DNA of 64,000 bases from RPQJ01 sp963746325 (GTDB lineage Bacteria > Pseudomonadota > Gammaproteobacteria > Steroidobacterales > Steroidobacteraceae). The translations under genes and the position numbers were made by a program. Below, in pieces: positions 38,207 through 45,910 of the stretch; position 1 is the first letter of the stretch; every line of letters begins with the position of its first letter. A model generated the notes under the pieces. That model was not told the DNA's origin. It worked only from the letters and a program-made list of their open reading frames with translations, and searched no databases. The DNA lies in the NCBI GenBank assembly GCA_963746325.1, contig CAVVBC010000031.1:190278-254277 (forward strand), written 5' to 3'.

Positions 38207-38419
38207 CGGCTCGCCTCCTGTTGGCGCAAGTCGGATGAGGTCGAAAAAGAATGTCTAGATGAGCGGCCGGTCGCAATCAGTCCGGGTGACGAATCGCCGA
38301 TACAATCGAGCGGAGTCACCCATGTTTCAGGACTGGCGCTAGGATAGCTCAATTGGTTTAGACAAAGTCTACGTCCCTTTGCCTGCCGCCAATTGCATTG
38401 ATCCCACGAAGGAGCCGCC

Positions 38420-39724
38420 ATCCACTTCCCTCGCTCCCGCGCAGTCGCCTGTCGCCTCATCGCGCTCACGTCATTGTGCATGGCGACGGTGCCCGGCCAC
38501 GCCGAAGAAATTCTCGAGACGTCGCTGCCCCGGGCCGACAGCACGATCAACCTGCCGTACGCTTTCTGGAACGAGACCTTCGGTTTTGCCGCGGGTTACG
38601 TCTATGCAGTGAACGGCTCGCCGCAGCCCCAGGCCGGCCTGGTCGCGAGCGTCATGGCAGGTACCGAGGGCTCCGTGATGGGGTTCCTCATGGGGCAGAA
38701 CATCCGCCCCGTCAGGTCACTGGAGCGGTTGTTCGTCGATCCCATCCTCTCGCTCGGCTACTTCGACAATGCCGACATCTTCATCGACGGCAACCCGGAT
38801 TTTCCCGACGAGCGAGCCGGCAGCAACGACTCGGACCCCGACAACTTCATCACCGGTCGCGGCAGGGACACGTTTGCCCGGGCGAGATTCAAGTACTTGC
38901 TGCCCATCGGCACCGGGCGGGAGCGGATCCTGCCCGCCTTCCAGTTCGACAGGGGAATCCTGGCCGATGGCGCGAACGGTGGCGACGACTTCAATCCGTG
39001 GCGAAACGGCCTGACCTATGTCGAACTGATGCCGTTCTTCCGCTCGCAGAACGTCGAGAACGACCTCGTCGACATCGAGCAGGCCACCAACGGGCTCGAA
39101 CTCGGCCTGTTCTACGACAACCGCGACATCGGCTCGAATCCATCCCGGGGCGAATCCGTGCGCCTGCGAGTCGCACGCGACTGGGGTGAATTCGACAGCA
39201 CCGACTCCTGGACCAGCCTCGGGGCCGAGGCGGATTACTACGTTTCGCTGGGCGAAACCACGCGCTTCCGGCAGCGGGTGCTCGCGCTGAATGCGTGGAC
39301 GTCCTATTCGCCCACCTGGCGGGTCAGGTCGGACGGCTTCGTCGACAACCGGCCGCCTGCGTTCAGCGGTGCAACGCTCGGCGGCCTGTGGCGCATGCGT
39401 GCCTTTCCAGCCCAGCGTTTCAACGACAAGGCGGGCATCTACTATTCGGCCGAGCTGCGGCTGATCCCGGAGTGGAACCCGATGGTGAACTTTCCTGCCC
39501 TGCAGGAGCGCGTCGGCATCCAGTGGTTCCAGGTGGTGCCGTTCGTCGAGGTCGGCCGGGTGGCGCCCTCGTGGAACGTCGATGAACTGCACAGCAACAT
39601 GAAGTGGGACGTGGGCTGCGGCGTGCGCGCATGGGCCCGGGGGCTGGTCGCGCGCGTCGATGTCGCCTACTCGGACGAGGGTTTCGGGGTGCAGATGATG
39701 GTCGGCCAGCCGTTCCAGTTCTGA
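38420..39724 (+). CDS. Outer-membrane beta-barrel protein (Omp85/surface-antigen-like)
   Basis: About 434 residues of barrel-type sequence with alternating strands, aromatic girdles and a terminal VGQPFQF. The central part (GLELGLFYDNRDIGSNPSRG) resembles Omp85/surface-antigen barrels. No POTRA domains are seen, so it is a barrel without the usual N-terminal arms. The first standard start codons are TTG 38474 and ATG 38480, which cut the signal peptide. The frame upstream to ATC 38420 encodes a full signal (SRAVACRLIALTSLCMATVP, cleaved after GHA), and AAGGAG lies 5 bases before that ATC. The start is therefore either a rare ATC or a base error for ATG. Function unknown. Confidence 0.7.
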   Translation: MHFPRSRAVACRLIALTSLCMATVPGHAEEILETSLPRADSTINLPYAFWNETFGFAAGYVYAVNGSPQPQAGLVASVMAGTEGSVMGFLMGQNIRPVRSLERLFVDPILSLGYFDNADIFIDGNPDFPDERAGSNDSDPDNFITGRGRDTFARARFKYLLPIGTGRERILPAFQFDRGILADGANGGDDFNPWRNGLTYVELMPFFRSQNVENDLVDIEQATNGLELGLFYDNRDIGSNPSRGESVRLRVARDWGEFDSTDSWTSLGAEADYYVSLGETTRFRQRVLALNAWTSYSPTWRVRSDGFVDNRPPAFSGATLGGLWRMRAFPAQRFNDKAGIYYSAELRLIPEWNPMVNFPALQERVGIQWFQVVPFVEVGRVAPSWNVDELHSNMKWDVGCGVRAWARGLVARVDVAYSDEGFGVQMMVGQPFQF

Positions 39725-39748
39725 CGCTGTTCGCGGCCTGCAGCGCGT

Positions 39749-40792
39749 TCAGACTTCGCCGCGCCGTGACAGCAGGACTGCCAGGGGTCGCGTGCCCGAG
39801 AACTCCGACAGCACGATGGTGATGATGGCGGTGATCGGCACGGCCAGGAAAGCGCCGGGGATGCCCCACAGCTCCGACCAGATTGCCAGGCTGACGAGGA
39901 TGGCAAAGGGGCTCAGGTTCAGCGAACTGGCCATCACGTACGGGTCGAGGAAGTTGCCGATGCCGAACTGCACGGCGCTCAGCACCAGCAGCAGCTGCAG
40001 CACCGTGCCCGGGTCGGCGAACTGCACCAGTGCCATCAGCACTGGCAACACCACGCCCAGTACCGAGCCAACGTAAGGCACGAAGTTCAGCAACGCGATC
40101 AGCACGGCCCACAGCCCGGCGAATTCCAGGTCGTACATCCGCATCACCACATAGCTGATCACGGCGAGCAGCACGCTCAGCAGCGTCTTCAGCGCCAGGT
40201 ACGAGCCGATACGCTGGTTGATCGTGCCGATGACCGCGCGGATCCGGGCAACCTGCCGCGGATCGTCCGAAAGGTTCGACAACTTGCCTTCGAACACGCG
40301 CCGCTCCGCCAGCAGGAATACGGCATACATGAGGGCGACCACGAAGCTCACCAGGATCGAGCCGGTCGATGACAGGAAGGAGCCGAACAGGCGCTGCAGG
40401 TTGATCCGCCCGACCAGTTCCTCGCGCAGCGTGCCCCAGGTGGGTTCGGTCTCGATGCCGAAATACACCGCCATGCGCTGGATCGACGCCAGCAGCGATT
40501 GCTGGTACTCCGGCGCCAGTGCCAGCGCGCGCTCCTTGTTCGCCATGACGAGGTAAGCCAGCAACGCGAGTGCGATACCGATCACCATGATCGAAAACAG
40601 GTAACGCAACTGCACCGGCAGGGCGCGGCCGATCACAGGCAAGCGACCCAGCGTCTGGGCTATGCCGACGATGATGTAGACGATGACCGCGCCCAGCACG
40701 GCCGGCACGAGGATGCCCTTGCCGATGTTGAGCAGCCAGCCGCAGATGACCAGCAGCACGGCGAGGTACACGAAGGCGCGAAGTCGATCCAT
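39749..40792 (-). CDS. AI-2E family transporter (YdiK/PerM type)
   Basis: 347-residue multi-pass membrane protein with the eight-helix pattern of the AI-2E transporter family, including a conserved GLWAVLIALLNFVPYVGSVL and IWSELWGIPGAFLAVPIT. Members export autoinducer-2, sodium or other solutes, so the substrate cannot be assigned. The ATG at 40792 begins MDRLRAFVYLAVLLV. The frame is open further upstream, but that stretch overlaps tadA in antisense and is not coding. It is divergent from tadA across a 147-base gap. Confidence 0.85.
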   Translation of the reverse strand: MDRLRAFVYLAVLLVICGWLLNIGKGILVPAVLGAVIVYIIVGIAQTLGRLPVIGRALPVQLRYLFSIMVIGIALALLAYLVMANKERALALAPEYQQSLLASIQRMAVYFGIETEPTWGTLREELVGRINLQRLFGSFLSSTGSILVSFVVALMYAVFLLAERRVFEGKLSNLSDDPRQVARIRAVIGTINQRIGSYLALKTLLSVLLAVISYVVMRMYDLEFAGLWAVLIALLNFVPYVGSVLGVVLPVLMALVQFADPGTVLQLLLVLSAVQFGIGNFLDPYVMASSLNLSPFAILVSLAIWSELWGIPGAFLAVPITAIITIVLSEFSGTRPLAVLLSRRGEV

Positions 40793-40939
40793 GGCCTGTA
40801 GAACCGGTGAATCCGCCGAACCGGCGTGCTGCGCATTATGTCCCACGCGGGCGCCGGTGCATGCTGCTTTGCCATCGTGGCGCGACCATTGCCCGGCGGG
40901 ACATGCGAAAATGCCATTGAGTCGAAACGTGGGCAAGGG

Positions 40940-41414
40940 ATGACAACCCCAGACGAGATGTACATGCGCCGTGCGATCGAACTCGCACGGCAGGCAGAAG
41001 CGGCCGGCGAAGTACCGGTCGGAGCGGTGCTCGTGCGCGGCGGCAAGGTGCTGGCCGAGGGCTTCAACCAGCCCATTTCGCTGCGCGACCCCACGGCGCA
41101 CGCCGAGATGATCGCCCTGCGCGCGGCTGCGGCCGGCAGTGACAGCTACCGCCTGACCGGGTCCACGCTGTACGTGACGCTGGAGCCTTGCGCGATGTGC
41201 GCGGGGGCCATGGTGCATGCGCGGGTGCGAGCGGCTGGTGTACGGCGCGCCCGATCCACGCGCAGGGGCGGCAGGCAGCATCTTCAACGTCGTGCGCACT
41301 CCAGAGCTGAATCATCGCCTCGACGTGGATGGCGGCGTGCTCGGCGAGGAATGCGGCTCGATGCTGCGCGGGTTCTTCGTGGCCCGCAGGGGCGCGCCCG
41401 GCGGCAAGGACTGA
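40940..41414 (+). CDS. tadA: tRNA-specific adenosine deaminase (frameshifted)
   Basis: Deaminates the wobble adenosine of tRNA-Arg(ACG) to inosine. It starts MTTPDEMYMRRAIELARQ at 40940. The zinc/proton-shuttle motif HAEM and the zinc cysteines PCAMCAGA are present. After AMVHARV an extra base near 41229 shifts the frame, and the protein continues as ERLVYGAPDPRAGAAGSIFN to MLRGFFVARR, ending at 41414. The joined product has about 157 residues, the normal size. Because tadA is essential in E. coli, the break is most likely a sequence error. Confidence 0.88.
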
Positions 41415-41499
41415 CGCCCGCGCGTTCGGCCGGTGCAACCCTGCGGTTCCCGGCCGCATCCAATCGCAGGCGTCGCTTTGACGCGGGCAAGAGACGGCG

Positions 41500-42495
41500 A
41501 TGCCAGGTTTCATGGGTGCGGCGGATTCGTGGCTGCGTCGGGTCGCAGGTAGAGCGATCGCGATTGCAGCGATCGCGGTCGTGATCGGCGCGGTGCCGGC
41601 CCAGCGCGCGTGCGCTGCCCCGGCGGTTACCGCCGAGAACCTCACGTTCGTCAATGCCGGCGTCACCTTGAGCGGAACGCTGTATCGGGCGCACCGACCG
41701 TTCGCGGCGGTCGTGATCGTGCATGGCTCCGGCCAGGAAAAGCGCATGTCCGAGTTCGCGGCGCTGCTGGCCGGGCAGGGCGTTACGACGCTGACTTACG
41801 ACAAGCGCGGCGTCGGCGAGTCCGGAGGTGTCTATGCCGGGCCCGAAGTCGGCACCAACAACGTCGATGCGGCCAACTTGCGGCTGCTTGCGGGCGATGC
41901 CGCCGCGGCCGCGGCGGCATTGTCGGAACGACTCGCACATGACAGAACGCCGGTCGGCCTGCTCGGTTTCAGCCAGGCCGGCTGGATCATTCCCATCGCG
42001 GCGGGCGCGTCGCCATCCGTGCGGTTCATGGTGCTCTTCAGCGGTCCGGTGGTCACTGCCCGGGAGCAATTGCGGTTCCAGTTCCTGACCGAGGGGACGC
42101 CGGACTTCTGGGCCACGCACACGGAAGGCGAGGTGCGCGAGCGCCTCCGCACGGATCCTGACCGCTACCAGTTCGACGACACCGATCCGCGCGACTCGCT
42201 CGCCGGCCTGTCGATACCTGGGTCTCTGGATCTTCGGCGGACAGGACGTCCAGTTGCCGGTTCAGCTCTCGATCGAGCGTCTCGAATCGATCGCGCCCAG
42301 CGGCGCGAAGCTCGAGTACCGGGTGTTTCCGGCGCTGGATCACAACACGGCTTTCGCTGCGTCGAGCGAGCCGGTGACCATCGCCTTGCAGTGGATGGCA
42401 TCCGTCGCGGGCCCTGCCACGGTGAGTTCCGCCGGTCGCCAGCGGGTCGCGCGCTGCGCAATGCGCCGCGTCGGGATCGCGCAGCGCTTTCCTAG
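41500..42495 (+). CDS. Secreted alpha/beta hydrolase (frameshifted near 3' end)
   Basis: About 330 residues. A signal peptide (about 15-45) is followed by an alpha/beta-hydrolase fold with oxyanion motif VIVHGSGQEKR, nucleophile elbow GFSQAGW and a likely catalytic histidine in ALDHNTAF. The frame shifts near 42222 (one extra G in IPGLWIFGGQD), and the C-terminal part QLSIERLESIAPSG continues in another frame. The end is uncertain because that frame runs on into the convergent mltF. I stop at 42495, the stop of the original frame. Substrate unknown. Confidence 0.7.
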   Translation: MPGFMGAADSWLRRVAGRAIAIAAIAVVIGAVPAQRACAAPAVTAENLTFVNAGVTLSGTLYRAHRPFAAVVIVHGSGQEKRMSEFAALLAGQGVTTLTYDKRGVGESGGVYAGPEVGTNNVDAANLRLLAGDAAAAAAALSERLAHDRTPVGLLGFSQAGWIIPIAAGASPSVRFMVLFSGPVVTAREQLRFQFLTEGTPDFWATHTEGEVRERLRTDPDRYQFDDTDPRDSLAGLSIPGSLDLRRTGRPVAGSALDRASRIDRAQRREARVPGVSGAGSQHGFRCVERAGDHRLAVDGIRRGPCHGEFRRSPAGRALRNAPRRDRAALS

Positions 42496-43904
42496 CGGCC
42501 GCGCGCGGCGCTGCCGTCCTTCTGCGGGTTCAGTTCGGGGTCGGGCGGCGCGCCTGCCGTGCTGGAGCTGGTGCCGGCCACCTGCAGGATGTTCAGGTAC
42601 GCCTGCACGTTGTCGACGTAACGCACGGGTTCCCAGCCACGCGCGTAGCCGCGCTTGGTCTTCGTGTACCAGCGCTCCTGGCTCAGCAGCGGCAGGAATT
42701 CACGCACGTCCTCCCAGCGGTCGGGGTTGCGGCCTGCCTGTTGCGTGAGGACTCTTGCGTCCTCCAGGTGCCCGAGCCCCACGTTGTAGGCTGCCACTGC
42801 GAACCACGTGCGATCGGGCTCCGGGATGCGCTTGGGCATTTCCCGCTGCAGCAGCGCCAGGTACTTGGCAGCACCGAAGATGCTGGAACGCGGGTCACGA
42901 CGGTCGCCCGCGCGCATGCGCGACGCCGTGTCCTCGGTCAGTTGCATCAGTCCGCGCACCCCGGTGAACGAAACGGCGTGCGGATCCCATTTCGATTCCT
43001 GGTAGCCCATCGCTGCGAGCAGGCGCCAGTCGACCGCGTGCTCTTCCGCTGCTTCCTCGAACCACGCCTGGTAGGTCGGCAGGCGGGAGCCCAGGTGTTC
43101 CATGAAATTGCGCGAGAACAGGTAATCGAACCGGTCGTCTTCGCCGTAGTAGCGGTCGAGCAGGGCGGTGATGACGCCCTCGTGCCGCGCCAGCACGAAA
43201 AACGAATTCACCCGGTCGAGCAGGCTCGAGTCCTGCCCGGCCGTGCTGACGACCCACGACAACGCGCGTTCAGGCGAGAGGTCCAGCGCGATGGCGAGCT
43301 CGGGATGCACCGACCTGTTCAGGGCGAACTCGGTCGAGGAGGCAAGCGTGAACTGCACCTTGCCCTGGGAAACGTCCGCCAGGATTTCCTCGGTATCGGT
43401 GTCTTCGCGCTCGATCCAGGGCAGGTCGGGATAGCGCAGTCGCAGGTCCTCGAGGGTGCGCAGGTGCGCGCTGGCAGCGGCAACTTCGATCTGGCCACGG
43501 CCGGCGTCCGCGATCGTGACCGGGCGGGCCGAGCGGCGGCGGTAGACCAGGTGCTCACGGACACGCTGGTAGCCGGGCCCGAACTGGACTCCGCGGGGCA
43601 GGGCGATTCCCGTCGAGAGGCCCGCGGCGGCGATGTGGGCGCGCCCGGCGGCCACCTCCTCGATGGCCGCATCCCGGGTCTTGACCGTGTACAGCCGCAG
43701 GGGGACGCCCAGGTGCTCGGCAAACTGGCTGGCGAGATCGTAGGCCGGGCCCTCCGGGCCGTGGCTGCCCAGGTAATAGGCGTCCGGGCTGTTGCGGGTG
43801 ACCACCCGCAGTTCGCCCTCGGCCAGGATCCTTTCCAGCAACGGGGGCGGCTGGGCGCAGGTGGCCAGCAGCAGGATCGACAGCAGGGCGAGTAATACTT
43901 TCAT
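42492..43904 (-). CDS. mltF: Membrane-bound lytic murein transglycosylase F
   Basis: 470-residue lipoprotein that cleaves peptidoglycan glycan strands to 1,6-anhydro products. The signal peptide has lipobox LLATC (Cys 16). A periplasmic binding-protein-like domain covers about 25-260. A lysozyme-like SLT domain holds the catalytic glutamate in GYQESKWDP, then GVRGLMQLT and FAVAAYNVGLGHL. The ATG at 43904 is chosen because it starts the signal; the in-frame extension upstream reaches into the tRNA gene and is not coding. Confidence 0.95.
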   Translation of the reverse strand: MKVLLALLSILLLATCAQPPPLLERILAEGELRVVTRNSPDAYYLGSHGPEGPAYDLASQFAEHLGVPLRLYTVKTRDAAIEEVAAGRAHIAAAGLSTGIALPRGVQFGPGYQRVREHLVYRRRSARPVTIADAGRGQIEVAAASAHLRTLEDLRLRYPDLPWIEREDTDTEEILADVSQGKVQFTLASSTEFALNRSVHPELAIALDLSPERALSWVVSTAGQDSSLLDRVNSFFVLARHEGVITALLDRYYGEDDRFDYLFSRNFMEHLGSRLPTYQAWFEEAAEEHAVDWRLLAAMGYQESKWDPHAVSFTGVRGLMQLTEDTASRMRAGDRRDPRSSIFGAAKYLALLQREMPKRIPEPDRTWFAVAAYNVGLGHLEDARVLTQQAGRNPDRWEDVREFLPLLSQERWYTKTKRGYARGWEPVRYVDNVQAYLNILQVAGTSSSTAGAPPDPELNPQKDGSAARGR

Positions 43905-44005
43905 TGGGGGAGGGCCGGAGCCGTCCGCGGCATTGTGCCTACCCAGGCGCTGTGGCGCGCGGGTGGTGCTGCGCCGCCGGCTGCTATAGAATTCGCGGCC
44001 CTCGC

Positions 44006-44139
<134 letters not shown>

Positions 44140-44400
44140 GGCCCGAGAGTTGGGAAGACGCCGCGATTGGGCAGCCATCGCAGCGCCACAGCGGGGTGAG
44201 GGGCGACTGAGTCGACCCGAATCAATCCCATGAGAAACGACAACTCCAGTCGCCGGGTTTGCATCGCACTGACTTGCAGCGCCCGTTCGATTTACTTGTA
44301 AGACTCTGTCCCACGTCGTCGGAAACCGACAGCGCAGCGGGTTCTCATCGCCGCCCGCTGCGGTAGGCTCGACACTGAGCCCAATGCACGGGAGGCCAGG

Positions 44401-44571
44401 ATGAAAAGCTGCCCGAACTGCAGGATGGAATCGCGCCTCGACGCCGAATGGTGCTGGCACTGTGGATTTTCGTACGAAGAGGCGGAAGCCCGCGCTCACT
44501 CCGCGTGTCGTGTCGACGACGCAGAGACCGACGAGATCGTCGATACGGAGTTTGGCTGTCGTCTCCGTTGA
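44401..44571 (+). CDS. Small zinc-ribbon protein (56 residues)
   Basis: Begins MKSCPNCRMESRLDAEWCWH and continues CGFSYEEAEAR. CPNC and CWHC, spaced 14 residues apart, form a classical zinc-ribbon knuckle pair. The acidic C-terminal half (DDAETDEIVDTEF) ends in GCRLR. GGAGG at 44391-44395 lies 5 bases before the ATG, a near-ideal ribosome site. The gene lies between tRNA-Ser and a convergent permease gene. The function is unknown; such small ribbons usually bind nucleic acid or protein. Confidence 0.7.
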   Translation: MKSCPNCRMESRLDAEWCWHCGFSYEEAEARAHSACRVDDAETDEIVDTEFGCRLR

Positions 44572-44587
44572 CGCGTCCCGGCCGCAC

Positions 44588-45883
44588 TCAGGCAGCGGAG
44601 CCTGAGGCTGCGGGCTGGAGGGTGGCATGAGCCACGCGTCGGTCGGGATCGATTGCGAACCAGCACAGCCCCGCGACCACCGCGAAGACGGCGCCGATCA
44701 TGAACGTCAGGTTCCAGTTGCCGGCGCCGGAGAGCGCCCCGATGATCGGCGCCGACACCATGCCGGCGACGTTGCCGCCGGTGTTCAGCACGCCGGTGGC
44801 GGCGCCGGTGTCGGCCCGTGCCACACGCATGGTCGCCGCCCAGTACGCGCCTTCGTTCAGTTCGACCATGAAGAACGTAGCCATCAAGGCGAATACTGCG
44901 GCGTAAGGCGTCGACACCCCGATGGCCACCAGCAACAGCAGGCCGGCGAGCGGCATCGAGATCATCGGCAACAGCCGGTAGCCCCAGCGATAGCCAATGC
45001 GCGTCGCCAGGCCATCCGCCAGGTACCCGCCGATGCCAGCGCCAATCCCGGCGCCGATCCACGGCAGCATGCCGGCGAATCCGCTCTCGAGGCCCGCGAA
45101 CTGGCGCGCCTGCACCAGGTACAGGAACGACCACGTGCCGAGCAGGTAGAAAACGTAGTTGAGGCAGAAGTACGAGAACGTCAGCAACATCACGTCACGC
45201 TGCAGGACGATGCGCTGCATGCGGACCAGCGTCATCGGCGCGGGCTTGGCCATGTCGCTGGCGTCGAGTTCCGCCAGTTCGGCGCTCGTCACCTTGGGAT
45301 GCTCGGCGGGCGTATCGCGCGCGTACCAGGCCCAGCTTGCGGTGAGCAGCACGGCTGGCAACGCAATCCAGAGCAGCGCGCCCTGCCAGCCGAAATGCGA
45401 CGAGAGGATCACGATCAGCGGCGCCGTCATCGCGCCGCCGATGTTCATGCCGAGCGAGACCGTGCCATTGGTGATGGCCCATTGTCGTTGCGGGAACCAG
45501 TGTTGCGACACGGCCGCGACCATCGGAAACACGGGACCCTGCGCCAGGCCCAGCAGGCCCTGCGCAGCAAGCAATGCCACGAACAGCGCAGTGCCCGCGA
45601 GCAACACCGGAGCGAGGGGAGTCGCGATCGTCGCGACCAGGCCCACGAGGCCGACCACGGTATAGGTGAGGCGTGCGCCGAAGCGTTGTCCCAGCACGCC
45701 GCCCGGCAATTGCGCGAGCGCATAGCACGTGGCGAAGGCCATGTTCAGCCAGCCGATCTGCATCTGCGAGAGATGCAGGTCGGGCATGATGTTCTGCGCC
45801 GCGACGCCAAGGCTCGTGCGCTGCACGTACGACAGCATCGCGAAGCCGCAGAGGAACAGGAAAATCGTCCAGCGGACCTTCAC
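44588..45883 (-). CDS. MFS transporter, anion:cation symporter-like
   Basis: 431 residues with about 12 membrane helices in two six-helix halves and a central charged loop (about 190-225). N-terminal LSYVQRTSLGVAAQNIMPDL and WLNMAFATCYALAQLPGGVL are typical of the ACS family, which imports organic anions with H+ or Na+. It is the most downstream gene of the set with the FAD/GcvT dehydrogenase and MttB-family methyltransferase. It may bring in their methylated-amine or carboxylate substrate. Confidence 0.88.
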   Translation of the reverse strand: MKVRWTIFLFLCGFAMLSYVQRTSLGVAAQNIMPDLHLSQMQIGWLNMAFATCYALAQLPGGVLGQRFGARLTYTVVGLVGLVATIATPLAPVLLAGTALFVALLAAQGLLGLAQGPVFPMVAAVSQHWFPQRQWAITNGTVSLGMNIGGAMTAPLIVILSSHFGWQGALLWIALPAVLLTASWAWYARDTPAEHPKVTSAELAELDASDMAKPAPMTLVRMQRIVLQRDVMLLTFSYFCLNYVFYLLGTWSFLYLVQARQFAGLESGFAGMLPWIGAGIGAGIGGYLADGLATRIGYRWGYRLLPMISMPLAGLLLLVAIGVSTPYAAVFALMATFFMVELNEGAYWAATMRVARADTGAATGVLNTGGNVAGMVSAPIIGALSGAGNWNLTFMIGAVFAVVAGLCWFAIDPDRRVAHATLQPAASGSAA

Positions 45884-45910
45884 GCCTCACCTGTACCGAT
45901 GCAGCTTGTT

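Noticed and set aside
38341..38395. tRNA-like stretch with AGCTCAATTGGTTTAGAC resembling a D arm
   Set aside because: No acceptor pairing, anticodon stem or T arm follows; at most a chance match or an old fragment.
39749..41299. 516-codon reading of the AI-2E permease starting far upstream
   Set aside because: The extra N-terminus is antisense to tadA and is not membrane-like; the start at 40792 fits the family.
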